A stretch of 64,000 nucleotides of DNA, taken from contig NZ_JARBUY010000005.1 in the NCBI RefSeq assembly GCF_028882255.1, forward strand, positions 1-64,000. The letters run 5' to 3'. Made by a program: the position numbers and the translations under genes. This DNA comes from Maribacter polysaccharolyticus. Lineage in GTDB: Bacteria; Bacteroidota; Bacteroidia; Flavobacteriales; Flavobacteriaceae. Of this stretch, positions 44,019 through 53,303 are shown piece after piece. The notes beneath the pieces are model-generated. The model worked only from the letters and a program-made list of their open reading frames with translations. It was not told the DNA's origin and searched no databases. Each line of letters starts with the position of its first letter. Position 1 is the stretch's first letter.

Positions 44019-44246
44019 CTAAATGACTTCATCCGGACGACCTTTCAATCGTATTTCGATTTTCTTCTTTTTTGCGGTCAATCGTTTCATGACCTCCATA
44101 AGTTCTGGGTCTTTCGTTTCTTTATATATTTCGTTTATACCCAATATCAGTCGTTTTGCTTCCCGGGAAGCCTCTACCCTATCGCTGGTAGACATGTTGC
44201 TCATTTTGGCATTTTCGAATTCTGCCGCTTCCTTTAAAATATCCAT
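44019..44246 (-). CDS. Small helical hypothetical protein
   Basis: 75 residues, rich in Lys, Glu and Ala, predicted mostly helical (EAAEFENAKM, DRVEASREAKRLILGINEIY, MKRLTAKKKKIEIRLKG). A terminator follows, supporting a real transcription unit. No family recognised. The 350 bases upstream (44247-44599) are AT-rich and contain no other gene I can support. Confidence 0.65.
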   Translation of the reverse strand: MDILKEAAEFENAKMSNMSTSDRVEASREAKRLILGINEIYKETKDPELMEVMKRLTAKKKKIEIRLKGRPDEVI

Positions 44247-44599
44247 TTATATTATTTTTATCCAAAAAGAGCAATATATAATTATAATGGATATCTCCCA
44301 AATTTTATATATATAATTTGCTTATTCCTTAAAAAATAATGCTCTTTTATCCATAACCTGCACTTTATAGCCAAAACGAACCCCATAAAAAGTTGTTTAT
44401 CAAGTGGTTGAATGAACGGCATCCCATTTTCCATTTTTAGTGAATTATAATGAAAAAGGGGCTTCGGCCTATTACGACAACCCCCGGGCCGTTCAATACC
44501 TCCCGGTTTTATGGCGCAACTGGGCGTCGACCATAAAGATCCACGCCATAGGTAAGTCAAAAGCCCCCCTAACAATAGGTTTTTTTATACCTTGCAAAC

Positions 44600-45607
44600 A
44601 TGCAGAAACCCCTTGTGAGCATCTTGATACCCTTTAAGGACACCGAGGCCTATTTGCCCGAATGTTTGGATAGCATACGACAACAGGATTATCAGAATTG
44701 GGAGGTCCTGGCCGTTGACGATGCTTCAACCGACGGGAGTTATGATCTGGTACGGCGGTACGCCTCGGAAGATACAAGGATCCAAGTGTTGAAAAACCAA
44801 GGTTCGGGGATCATTCCCGCCTTAAGAAACGCCTATGCCCATTGCCAGGGCCGACTTATTACCCGAATGGATTCCGATGATATCATGGCCCCCGATAAAA
44901 TCGGTATTATGGCCAACGCACTAATCGAAAAGGGTAAAGGGCATTTGGCCCTTGGGCAGGTGGCCTATTTTTCACATCGGGGCATCAGCAATGGGTACGC
45001 CCGTTATGAAGCTTGGTTGAACCGACTTACAAAAACCGGAAGTAATTTTACCGAAATTTATAAGGAATGTGTTGTCCCATCGCCCTGTTGGATGGTATTT
45101 CAAGAGGATTTTGAGGTATGCGGGGCCTTTGCCCCCGATCGTTATCCCGAAGATTACGATCTAACGTTCCGTTTTTATGAAAGGGGACTGCAGTGTATTG
45201 CCTCCGATAAGGTGTTACATCACTGGCGCGACTACGATACCCGTACCTCCCGTACCAGTGAGCACTATGCGGCCAATTATTTTTTGGATATCAAATTACA
45301 CTACTTCTTAAAACTCGACCACGATGCCAACAGACCTTTGGTGGTTTGGGGGGCCGGAAACAAAGGAAAGACCATAGCCAAAAGCCTAATGGACAGGAAT
45401 ATCGAATTTGAATGGATCTGCGACAACCCCAAGAAAATAGGCAAGGAAATCTACGGGAAAAAACTGCGGCATTTTCGCATTTTAAACCATTTACAGGATT
45501 CCCAGAACATTATTACGGTAGCCAATGAAAAGGAACAGAAAGCGATTACGGTTTTTTTTGATGCCATGGACAAAAAGCCGATGACCGACTATTTTTTCTT
45601 TTGCTGA
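44600..45607 (+). CDS. Family 2 glycosyltransferase
   Basis: 335 residues. GT-A fold: VSILIPFKDTEAYLPECLDS, VLAVDDASTDGSYD, ITRMDSDDIMAPDK (the metal-binding DxD, about 91-95) and PEDYDLTFRFYERG. After about residue 240 a second part, PLVVWGAGNKGKTIAKSLMD, looks like a nucleotide-binding Rossmann motif of the kind fused to some GT2 enzymes. It probably adds a sugar in surface glycan synthesis; acceptor unknown. Confidence 0.88.
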   Translation: MQKPLVSILIPFKDTEAYLPECLDSIRQQDYQNWEVLAVDDASTDGSYDLVRRYASEDTRIQVLKNQGSGIIPALRNAYAHCQGRLITRMDSDDIMAPDKIGIMANALIEKGKGHLALGQVAYFSHRGISNGYARYEAWLNRLTKTGSNFTEIYKECVVPSPCWMVFQEDFEVCGAFAPDRYPEDYDLTFRFYERGLQCIASDKVLHHWRDYDTRTSRTSEHYAANYFLDIKLHYFLKLDHDANRPLVVWGAGNKGKTIAKSLMDRNIEFEWICDNPKKIGKEIYGKKLRHFRILNHLQDSQNIITVANEKEQKAITVFFDAMDKKPMTDYFFFC

Positions 45608-45648
45608 ATTTTAATGGGATTATGTACGACCAATTTCTGAATACTTCA

Positions 45649-45656
45649 TATATTTG
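45649..45656 (+). promoter_or_regulatory. -7 promoter element TATATTTG
   Basis: TATATTTG fits the Bacteroidota TAnnTTTG consensus and lies 17 bases before the ATG at 45674, the first gene of a four-gene operon. No clear -33 TTG at standard spacing. Confidence 0.5.
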
Positions 45657-45673
45657 TAAAATCAAAATCGGGA

Positions 45674-47593
45674 ATGCAGTTTAAATATCCAGAACTTCTT
45701 TGGGCCTTTTTTCTTCTACTGATTCCTATATTCATTCATTTTTTTCAATTACGAAGATTCGAAAAGACCCCTTTTACGAATGTAAAACTGTTGCAAAAGG
45801 TCATAGCCGAATCCCGAAAGAGCAATACCTTGAAAAAATGGTTGCTCCTGTTCACCCGTTTATCCCTATTCTCTGTATTGATCTTGGCTTTTGCCCGTCC
45901 CTTCTTGGCAAATACAACGGCCTTGGCAGAAAAAGAAACGGTGGTTTATTTGGATAATTCGTTCAGTATGTGGGCAAGGGATGTGGATGGGACCTTGATC
46001 CATACCGCGGTACAGGATCTATTGAAAGCCATCCCCCCGGGCAAGACCTTTAGCCTATTCACCAATTCGGGGGAATACAAGGATGTCCAGGCCGTCGACA
46101 TCCACAACGATCTATTGGGGATTTCCCCTACCCCCAAACAATTGAACCTTGAAGAAATCGAATTGAAAGCCGGGACGTTCTTTTCCAAAAATGAGAGTTC
46201 GATCAAAAACCTGATCATCATTTCCGATTTTCAAAACCATATGGCTTCAAAGGCTTTCAATTCGGATAACAACTTAAAAAAACACCTCGTGAAACTATCG
46301 GGGACCGAGGAGGCCAACATCTCCCTGGATAGCTGTTTCATAACCACTTCGGGTACCGATAACAGCGATATTTCCATTTTATTATCGGCCTCACCCAACA
46401 TTGGGAGGACTCCGGTATCCCTTTTCAACAATGAAAGGTTGATTGCCAAAACCACCGCCCTTTTTGAAAATGGAAAAAGCCAGATTACCTTTACGATTCC
46501 TGCGAACGAAATGGTATTGGGGAAGCTCGAAATCACCGACAAAGGATTGCCGTACGACAATCATCTCTATTTCAATATTGATGAGAAGGACAAGCCTAAG
46601 GTCCTGATCATCGAAAATTCGCCCTCAAAATTCTTACAACGTATCTATACCAAGGATGCGTTTGACCTAGCTTCTTTTTCACTGAAGAACTTGAATTACA
46701 GGGATCTTGAAAACCAGAACCTGATCATCCTTAACGGGTTGCAGGATATCCCCAATCCGATGATCCCAAGCCTTCGGTCTTTCATTACCGAAGGAGGCAG
46801 TTTGGTCCTTATCCCATCAACCAATGCCGATATCGTCTCCTACAACCAATTGCTTGCCCCTTTGGACATGGGAATCTTTTCGGAAACCATAAACTCCGAA
46901 ACCGCGATTACCCAAATCGCATTCTCCCACCCGCTTTATGACCAGGTATTCGAAAAAAAAGTGGACAATTTCCAATACCCGAAGGTGAACCAATATTTTA
47001 AACTCAAGTCCCCACTCCCGAATATTTTGAGCTATCAAAATGGCGATGCCTTCCTGGCAGGTAACAATGGGTTATATCTTTATACAGCGGCACTAGACCT
47101 GGAAAACTCGAATTTTCAACAATCCCCTTTGATCGTACCTACCTTTTATAAGATGGGGATCAACAGCCTTAAACCCTCCCCATTGTATTTTGAACTGAAC
47201 GGGCGGGCAGCGATGGATATTTCCAGGAATTTGGCCAAAGACCATATTTTAAAGGTATCCAAAGGAGATCAAGAATTCATACCCCAACAACGCAGCCTTG
47301 CCAACAAAGTTTCCCTGACTTTTTACGAAAACCCCACCGAAGACGGTATTTATGGCATTACCGAAGATGGGGTACCTTTGAAACATGTAAGTTTCAACTA
47401 TCCAAGAACGGAAAGTGAACTCCTTTTCATGGATGTGGAACAAATCAATAGCGCCAGTCAACAAAGTTCGATAACAACCCTTTTTGAAGCCCTACAAAAC
47501 GATGATCGTATTACCGAGCTTTGGAAATGGTTTGTTATTTTAGCACTATTTTTTCTTTTTATGGAAGTGCTCCTAATCAAATATATAAAATGA
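45674..47593 (+). CDS. BatA N-terminal domain protein with VWA-like region
   Basis: 639 residues. The N-terminal BatA domain (about 1-80) has two membrane helices and the signature PELLWAFFLLLIPIFIHFF with FTNVKLL. A von Willebrand factor A-like region follows (VVYLDNSFSMWARD, about 90-103, with a D-x-S-x-S metal site), then a long periplasmic part and a final membrane helix (about 614-636, FVILALFFLFMEVLLI). This is the usual size and shape of Bacteroidota BatA-type proteins. First gene of an operon; its stop overlaps the next ATG. Confidence 0.88.
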   Translation: MQFKYPELLWAFFLLLIPIFIHFFQLRRFEKTPFTNVKLLQKVIAESRKSNTLKKWLLLFTRLSLFSVLILAFARPFLANTTALAEKETVVYLDNSFSMWARDVDGTLIHTAVQDLLKAIPPGKTFSLFTNSGEYKDVQAVDIHNDLLGISPTPKQLNLEEIELKAGTFFSKNESSIKNLIIISDFQNHMASKAFNSDNNLKKHLVKLSGTEEANISLDSCFITTSGTDNSDISILLSASPNIGRTPVSLFNNERLIAKTTALFENGKSQITFTIPANEMVLGKLEITDKGLPYDNHLYFNIDEKDKPKVLIIENSPSKFLQRIYTKDAFDLASFSLKNLNYRDLENQNLIILNGLQDIPNPMIPSLRSFITEGGSLVLIPSTNADIVSYNQLLAPLDMGIFSETINSETAITQIAFSHPLYDQVFEKKVDNFQYPKVNQYFKLKSPLPNILSYQNGDAFLAGNNGLYLYTAALDLENSNFQQSPLIVPTFYKMGINSLKPSPLYFELNGRAAMDISRNLAKDHILKVSKGDQEFIPQQRSLANKVSLTFYENPTEDGIYGITEDGVPLKHVSFNYPRTESELLFMDVEQINSASQQSSITTLFEALQNDDRITELWKWFVILALFFLFMEVLLIKYIK

Positions 47594-48879
47594 TCGTTAA
47601 CCCTGAGATAAACCCTGTGGACATGAACCTACTCCTAAAATCCGCTAAGATCGTAAACGCACACACTACGGATCTGCACTTAAAAAAAAGGGATATTTTA
47701 ATCCAAAATGGCCAAATAGCGAAAATCGCCACTAAAATTGAAGCCCCTAAAGGAACCAAGACCGTGGAATTGAAAAATCTACACGTATCCTTGGGATGGT
47801 TCGATAGTAGTGTGTGTTTTGGGGAGCCGGGGTATGAGGAAAGGGAAACCATAAAGAACGGTCTCAGGACGGCCGCACTGAGCGGTTTCACCGATATTGT
47901 ATTGAACCCAAACACCCACCCCATTGTCGACAGTAGTTCCGACATTGTCTTTTTGAAAAACGCTTCCCGCGAAGATGCCACGAACCTTTATCCCTTGGGA
48001 GCAATGACCATGGGGGCCGAAGGTATTGACTTGGCCGAATTATATGATATGCGTAATGCCGGGGCAGTAGGTTTTTATGATTACAAGTCGCCGATTATGA
48101 ATTCCAACCTGTTAAAAATAGCCTTGCAATACGTACAGAATTTTGATGGCCTTATCTATTCACAGCCATTGGATGTCAAAATTGCCGGAAAGGGTGTGGT
48201 ACACGAAGGGGAAACCTCCACCAAATTGGGTTTAAAGGGCATTCCCGCCATGGCGGAAGAAATACAGATCGTACGTGATCTTTTTATCTTGGAATATACG
48301 GGCGGTAAATTACATATCCCCACCATTTCTACGGCAAATGCCGTAAAACTCATTGCCGATGCCAAGAAAAAAGGATTGGACGTTAGCTGTAGCGTGGCCA
48401 TTCATAATATATGCTTTACCGATGAAGTCTTGGAAGAATTCGATACGGCGTTTAAGGTATACCCACCCTTACGCGATAAAAAAGACACCAAGGCCCTGAT
48501 CAAGGGTTTAAACAATGGGACCATCGATTATGTCACCTCTGACCACACCCCCTTGAATATTGAATTGAAGGCGGTTGAATTCGACAATGCCGATTACGGT
48601 GCCATTGGTCTGGAGAGTTTGTTCGGGTTATTGCACAAGCACTTCGACACCGAAAAATGCATTGATCTGTTGACCCACGGCAAAAAGCGTTACGGTTTGG
48701 TAGAACCTATTTTGGCCGAAGGGGAAAAAGCCTGTCTTACCCTTTTTGATCCTGACCTGGAATATGTATTTGAAAAAGGGCATGTGCATTCTACCTCAAA
48801 AAACAGTATGGCCATTGATGAAACCTTAAGGGGTAAGGTCTATGGTATTTACAACAACCACCAGTTGATCTTAAACTAA
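47590..48879 (+). CDS. Dihydroorotase-like protein lacking the HxH motif
   Basis: 429 residues from ATG 47590, which overlaps the preceding stop (ATGA); an alternative start is 47623 (MNLLLKSAKI). The amidohydrolase fold and dihydroorotase pattern are clear (SAKIVNAHTTDLHLKKRDIL, FTDIVLNPNTHPIVDS, VTSDHTPLNIEL). The usual HxHLREPG metal site is replaced by WFDSSVCFGEPG, so the first zinc ligands are missing. It may be an inactive or regulatory subunit, as in PyrC'-type dihydroorotases that assemble with aspartate transcarbamoylase (inference). Confidence 0.85.
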   Translation: MIVNPEINPVDMNLLLKSAKIVNAHTTDLHLKKRDILIQNGQIAKIATKIEAPKGTKTVELKNLHVSLGWFDSSVCFGEPGYEERETIKNGLRTAALSGFTDIVLNPNTHPIVDSSSDIVFLKNASREDATNLYPLGAMTMGAEGIDLAELYDMRNAGAVGFYDYKSPIMNSNLLKIALQYVQNFDGLIYSQPLDVKIAGKGVVHEGETSTKLGLKGIPAMAEEIQIVRDLFILEYTGGKLHIPTISTANAVKLIADAKKKGLDVSCSVAIHNICFTDEVLEEFDTAFKVYPPLRDKKDTKALIKGLNNGTIDYVTSDHTPLNIELKAVEFDNADYGAIGLESLFGLLHKHFDTEKCIDLLTHGKKRYGLVEPILAEGEKACLTLFDPDLEYVFEKGHVHSTSKNSMAIDETLRGKVYGIYNNHQLILN

Positions 48880-48906
48880 CCTTTAACCCATTACGTTCAG
48901 ACCTAT

Positions 48907-49248
48907 ATGACCAACGATCCTTCAAACGATACCATTGCCAAGGGAAAAACAACGGCCATTATTGCCTATCTCACCATCGTCGGGGCGATAATTGCCATTA
49001 CCATGAATATGGAACCCAAGAATGGGTTCGCCCGTTTTCATACCCGACAGGCCTTTGGTCTGCACCTTATGTTTCACGGCTTTGCGCTATTTTCCAGCGT
49101 ATGGTACAATCAATATGCACTTTTCGGACTCTATCTTTGCTATTTTATCCTATGGATTTATGGCTTTTTAGGCGTACTGGGGAACAAAAAACAAATGGTC
49201 CCGGTATTAGGTCCTTATTTTCAAAAATGGTTTACATTTATTTCTTGA
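48907..49248 (+). CDS. DUF4870-like small membrane protein
   Basis: 113 residues with three to four membrane segments. IAYLTIVGAIIAITMN, FARFHTRQAFGLHLMFHGFA and YGFLGVLGNKKQMVPVLG match the DUF4870/Tic20-like small membrane family (H-x-R-Q-A-F-x-L pattern). Function unknown. Third gene of the operon, 27 bases after the dihydroorotase-like gene and one base before the next. Confidence 0.8.
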   Translation: MTNDPSNDTIAKGKTTAIIAYLTIVGAIIAITMNMEPKNGFARFHTRQAFGLHLMFHGFALFSSVWYNQYALFGLYLCYFILWIYGFLGVLGNKKQMVPVLGPYFQKWFTFIS

Positions 49249-49249
49249 T

Positions 49250-49909
49250 ATGACAACTGCCCAACTTTCTTTGACCCATTTGATAAAACCTTCCTCCTTA
49301 AAGGAAGGAAAACCTCCCGTACTCTTCATGTTCCATGGCTATGGAAGCAATGAGGAAGACCTGTTTTCTTTTGCACCGCAGCTCCCATCGGAACTGTGCA
49401 TTATTGCCGTTCGTGCCCCTTTTACCTTACAACCCTTTGGGTATGCGTGGTATGCCATTAATTTTGATGCGGATAAGGGAAAATGGAGCGATGATGAACA
49501 AGCGGTGGAATCCAGGGATAAAATCGTGGCTTTTATTGATGAAGCCTGTGAAACCTATGGCCTCGATACCGATCGCATTTCCCTATTGGGTTTTAGCCAA
49601 GGTACCATCCTAAGTTATGCCGTGGCACTTTCCTATCCCGAAAAGATCAAGAACGTAATTGCCTTAAGCGGATATATCAATGAAAACCTTATTTCCGGAG
49701 ATCTTGCTACCAAGGATTTCGGAAAGCTTACGATCTATGCCTCACACGGACAGGTAGATCAGGTCATACCTCCCGAATGGGCACAAAAAATCCCCGGGAT
49801 CTTAAGGGCATTGCAAATCGCCCATGTTTATGAGGAATTTCCGGTGGGCCATGGGGTAGCACCACAGAATTTTTATTCCTTCAATGCGTGGTTAAAGGAT
49901 AAATTTTAG
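49250..49909 (+). CDS. Phospholipase/carboxylesterase family hydrolase
   Basis: 219 residues. Abhydrolase_2 pattern: VLFMFHGYGSNEEDLFSF, nucleophile elbow LLGFSQGTILSY (Ser about 117), acid in SHGQVDQVIP (Asp about 168) and His in PVGHGVAP (about 203). Broad short-chain esterase or acyl-protein thioesterase-like activity expected. Last gene of the operon. Its 3' end overlaps the opposite-strand gene by 4 bases. Confidence 0.9.
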   Translation: MTTAQLSLTHLIKPSSLKEGKPPVLFMFHGYGSNEEDLFSFAPQLPSELCIIAVRAPFTLQPFGYAWYAINFDADKGKWSDDEQAVESRDKIVAFIDEACETYGLDTDRISLLGFSQGTILSYAVALSYPEKIKNVIALSGYINENLISGDLATKDFGKLTIYASHGQVDQVIPPEWAQKIPGILRALQIAHVYEEFPVGHGVAPQNFYSFNAWLKDKF

Positions 49910-50400
49910 TTGCTGCGGGTATAAAGCAGGTGGTCGACCGTCGTAAAATCGACCCCCATGTCGTCTTTTAATCCATACTTGATCAACAGCTCTCCCCAAT
50001 ATTTTCCGTCTGAAAAGTCAGCGATGATCCATTTATGGTTTAGGACCTTGATCTTGTTTATTTTAAAGTCGCTTTCCATTCCTTCATAGGGAATCAATGG
50101 ATTGTCGCCTTTGGACTCATTGGTTTCCAGCAGTTTATCGGAAATATAGCGAACGGGATCCTCCAATTCCAGATGATAGTAATAGGCAAGGGCATCATCA
50201 TTGTTCTCCAATGAAAAATACTGCATATCAAGTACCTTTAGCTGGGTATCTTGAAGGGAATCCTTTAAGGAGGAGACCGTATTTTCCAAGCTAAGGATCT
50301 TAGCCTCCTTGGCCTTTTGCATATTGCCGTTGCTCACGAACAAGAAAAGACAAATCAGGGCGGTAAAGACGAATAGGTATAAAAAAAGTTTATTTTTCAT
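49906..50400 (-). CDS. Membrane-anchored coiled-coil protein
   Basis: 164 residues: one N-terminal membrane helix (about 5-24), a short coiled coil (EAKILSLENTVSSLKDSLQD, about 32-51) and a C-terminal mixed domain ending NHKWIIADFSDGKYWGELLI and TTVDHLLYTRSN. Known to me only as a conserved hypothetical of Flavobacteriia. Convergent with the carboxylesterase. Confidence 0.75.
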   Translation of the reverse strand: MKNKLFLYLFVFTALICLFLFVSNGNMQKAKEAKILSLENTVSSLKDSLQDTQLKVLDMQYFSLENNDDALAYYYHLELEDPVRYISDKLLETNESKGDNPLIPYEGMESDFKINKIKVLNHKWIIADFSDGKYWGELLIKYGLKDDMGVDFTTVDHLLYTRSN

Positions 50401-50411
50401 GGTTAAAGCAC

Positions 50412-51176
50412 CTAGAGGTTTAATTGAAGATTATCGTAGGCCAAATGTACATCTTTTGGTAATTTTTTTTCAACTTCCCTATGAAAACCCAACAAATGGC
50501 TAATATGTGTCAAATAGGCTTTTTCGGGTTTAACCTTGGCGATAAAGGCCAAAGCCTCATTTAAATTGAAATGGGAATGGTGTTCCTTTTCGCGCAATGC
50601 GTTGACCACTACTATTTTAGAGCCTTTTATTTTTTCGATTTCCGAATCCTCGATGGTCTTGACATCGGTCAAATAGGTAAAATCCTTGATGCGGAAACCA
50701 AATACCTGCAGTTGATCGTGCATGACATTAATGGGAACCACTTCCTGTCCTCCAAGGCAAAAGGGATTATTGTTCTCAATGGCATGGATCTCGACCGCCG
50801 GTGCTCCCGGATAACGATCACCATCGGTAAAAATATAATCGAACCTCTTTTTTAGAGAATCGATGACCCTGTTGTGGGCATAAATGGGAATATCGCCCTG
50901 CCGAAAGAAAAACGGCCTGATATCATCGATACCGGCAGTATGATCGGAATGTTCATGGGTAAAAAGGATACCGTCCAATGTAGGGATACTGTTGGTCAAC
51001 ATTTGTTGTCTAAAATCGGGCCCACAGTCGATCACATAATTATGATCGTCCCATGATAGCAGTACCGAAACACGTAATCGTTTGTCCCTAGGGTCTTTAC
51101 TTAAACAGACGGGATGCGAGCTCCCGATAACAGGGATTCCTTGCGAGGTGCCGGTTCCCAAAAATGTAATTTTCAA
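50412..51176 (-). CDS. MBL-fold metallo-hydrolase, PhnP-like
   Basis: 254 residues. FLGTGTSQGIPVIG, YVIDCGPDFRQQML and the zinc motif THEHSDHTAGIDD (H74, H76, D78, H79) match the PhnP / RNase Z-like branch of the metallo-beta-lactamase fold, which hydrolyses phosphodiesters. A final HISHLLGFH supplies a later His. It starts 11 bases from the coiled-coil gene and is divergent from the gene at 51266. Confidence 0.88.
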   Translation of the reverse strand: MKITFLGTGTSQGIPVIGSSHPVCLSKDPRDKRLRVSVLLSWDDHNYVIDCGPDFRQQMLTNSIPTLDGILFTHEHSDHTAGIDDIRPFFFRQGDIPIYAHNRVIDSLKKRFDYIFTDGDRYPGAPAVEIHAIENNNPFCLGGQEVVPINVMHDQLQVFGFRIKDFTYLTDVKTIEDSEIEKIKGSKIVVVNALREKEHHSHFNLNEALAFIAKVKPEKAYLTHISHLLGFHREVEKKLPKDVHLAYDNLQLNL

Positions 51177-51236
51177 CGTTACAACAGTTTATTCCAAATT
51201 TATAACTTATTTATTTAAAAAATTACCTGATCTTGC

Positions 51237-51244
51237 TAACTTTG
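51237..51244 (+). promoter_or_regulatory. -7 promoter element TAACTTTG
   Basis: TAACTTTG fits TAnnTTTG and lies 21 bases before the ATG at 51266. The matching -33 region is weak. Confidence 0.45.
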
Positions 51245-51265
51245 TTTTAAACCAAAAACCGTTAT

Positions 51266-52705
51266 ATGTCAATAGCTCTAAAAAGGGATACCGCATTTGA
51301 GAATATTCCTTCCATCAAGGCCAAAACTTTGAGGATCAACTTGAACCCTGATATTTACGGGACTTTTGCGGAAATTGGAGCGGGTCAGGAAACGGCAAGG
51401 CATTTTTTTAGGGCCGGGGGTGCATCGGGTACGATTGCCAAAGCCATGAGTGCCTATGATAAAGAATTCAGTGATGCCATATACGGGGTTGAAGCTGATG
51501 GTCGCTATGTTTCCCAGCCTAGGTTAAAAAGGATGTTATCGCACGAAATGCGGCTAATGGAAGAACGTATCACCAGGGATAAGCATCCCGACCGCTTGTT
51601 CTTTTCTTATGCGAATACCGTAGCGACCATAGACTTTTCAAAAAGATATAAGGGCCACGGTTGGTTGGGAATACGATTTCAACTGGAACCCGACCAAAAA
51701 GAGCTCGATGAAATTATCCTTCATGTTCGCTTTAAGCAAACCGAAGCCCGTTTACAACAAGAAACCTTGGGTATCGTAGGGGTCAATCTTATTTATGGCG
51801 CCTTTTACAAATACCATAAGCCCAGAAAATTATTAAAATACCTTTACGATCATATCGATAAGGACACCATTGAAATTGACATGGTCAATTTCTCGGGGCC
51901 CAATTTCAAGAAGGTCGATAACCGGTTGATGAGTCTTCAGCTGATCCGTAACGATATGACCGATGCGGTAATGTTCGGTCCGGACGGCAACAACCTCTTA
52001 CCGGCATCCAAATTATACAAGAAGAATATTTTGGCTTTACGGGGAAGTTTTAGGCCCGTGACCAAGGTAAACATGGACATGCTCAAAAAATCTTACGATA
52101 TCTTCATCAGGGACCGAAGGGTCGATGAGAATAGGGCCATAGTAATTTTCGAGATTACCTTATCCAACCTTAAAGCTGCCGGTGAAATCGATGAAAGGGA
52201 TTTCTTGGATCGGGCCGAATTGCTCTGTTCCATGGGACATACGGTAATGATATCGAATTTCCAGGAATACTATAAGTTGGTAGAGTACTTTAATAATTAT
52301 ACCAAGGAGAAATGCGGACTTACCATGGGCATTAATAACCTGGTGGACATTTTCGACGAGAAATATTACCGCCATTTGAGCGGGGGAATTTTGGAAGCTT
52401 TCGGAAAGTTGTTCTTTAAAGATCTTCAGGTATACCTCTATCCGATGAAAAATCCGGAAACCGGACAGATCATGACCAGTAACAATATAAAAGTACATCC
52501 CCGAATGAAAGAACTGTATAAGTTCTTCAAATATAATGGAAGGGTCATGGACATTATTGATTATGATACCGAGATCATGGATATTTTCTCAAGGGATGTC
52601 TTTAAGAAGATCGTCAATAATGAAAAAGGCTGGGAAAATGCCATTCCGGAAGGTCTTGCCGAAATCATAAAGGAGAAAAAACTTTTTACACGCGAACGGG
52701 ATTGA
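51266..52705 (+). CDS. Conserved Bacteroidota protein of unknown function
   Basis: 479 residues, cytosolic, no signal peptide. The sequence (TLRINLNPDIYGTFAEIGAG, HFFRAGGASGTIAKAMSAYD, FFSYANTVATIDFSKRYKGH, GLTMGINNLVDIFDEKYYRH, FKYNGRVMDI) is one I recall as strongly conserved and always about this length in Bacteroidota. Database names for it vary (some clearly wrong, such as TonB receptor or nucleotide adenylyltransferase). No active-site motif is recognised. A strong bidirectional terminator follows. Confidence 0.8.
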   Translation: MSIALKRDTAFENIPSIKAKTLRINLNPDIYGTFAEIGAGQETARHFFRAGGASGTIAKAMSAYDKEFSDAIYGVEADGRYVSQPRLKRMLSHEMRLMEERITRDKHPDRLFFSYANTVATIDFSKRYKGHGWLGIRFQLEPDQKELDEIILHVRFKQTEARLQQETLGIVGVNLIYGAFYKYHKPRKLLKYLYDHIDKDTIEIDMVNFSGPNFKKVDNRLMSLQLIRNDMTDAVMFGPDGNNLLPASKLYKKNILALRGSFRPVTKVNMDMLKKSYDIFIRDRRVDENRAIVIFEITLSNLKAAGEIDERDFLDRAELLCSMGHTVMISNFQEYYKLVEYFNNYTKEKCGLTMGINNLVDIFDEKYYRHLSGGILEAFGKLFFKDLQVYLYPMKNPETGQIMTSNNIKVHPRMKELYKFFKYNGRVMDIIDYDTEIMDIFSRDVFKKIVNNEKGWENAIPEGLAEIIKEKKLFTRERD

Positions 52706-52741
52706 TCACAATCGGTGATCGGCAACCCATAAGATCCACAT

Positions 52742-52778
52742 AAAAACGTCCCGATCAAAAAATCGGGACGTTTTTTTT
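52742..52778. terminator. Bidirectional terminator
   Basis: AAAAACGTCCCGAT / ATCGGGACGTTTTTTTT with a 6-base loop, A-rich before and T-rich after, between convergent genes. Confidence 0.9.
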
Positions 52779-52797
52779 CGTGTACCCAATAAGATCT

Positions 52798-53250
52798 TTA
52801 ATCGAGTAGTTGTGCCGCATGGTCCTTGGTCTTCACCTTATCGATGACTTTGGTCACCACACCTTCCCCATTGATCACAAAAGTTTTTCTATGGATACCA
52901 TCGTATTCCCTACCCATGAATTTCTTGGGTCCCCAAACTCCGAAAGCATTGATAACGGTATGGTCCTCATCCGCTAACAGCGGAAATGGCAATTCGTGCT
53001 TATTCTTGAAATTCGATTGTCTTTTTTCCGAATCGGCACTCACCCCCAACAATTCATAACCTTGCGACATCAATTCACTGTAGTTATCCCTTAAGTTACA
53101 TGCCTCGGCCGTACAACCTGGGGTACTGGCCTTTGGATAGAAAAAAACAATCAACTTTTTCCCGAGGTAATCGGAAAGTTCAACGGTATTCCCATCTTGG
53201 TCCTTTGCGGTAAACCCAGGGACTTTATCCCCTACTTGTAATGTTTTCAT
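52798..53250 (-). CDS. bcp: Thioredoxin-dependent peroxiredoxin, Bcp/PrxQ type
   Basis: 150 residues. FFYPKASTPGCTAEACNLRD carries the peroxidatic C46 and the resolving C51 five residues later, the atypical two-cysteine arrangement of Bcp/PrxQ. LLGVSADSEKRQSNF and the HRKTFVINGEG end are typical. Reduces peroxides in the cytosol with thioredoxin. Divergent from nth across 53 bases. Confidence 0.95.
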   Translation of the reverse strand: MKTLQVGDKVPGFTAKDQDGNTVELSDYLGKKLIVFFYPKASTPGCTAEACNLRDNYSELMSQGYELLGVSADSEKRQSNFKNKHELPFPLLADEDHTVINAFGVWGPKKFMGREYDGIHRKTFVINGEGVVTKVIDKVKTKDHAAQLLD

Positions 53251-53303
53251 AGTCGATTTTTATAATTTAGCAATTCTTTATCCATAGCTAAAGTACGCTT
53301 AAT

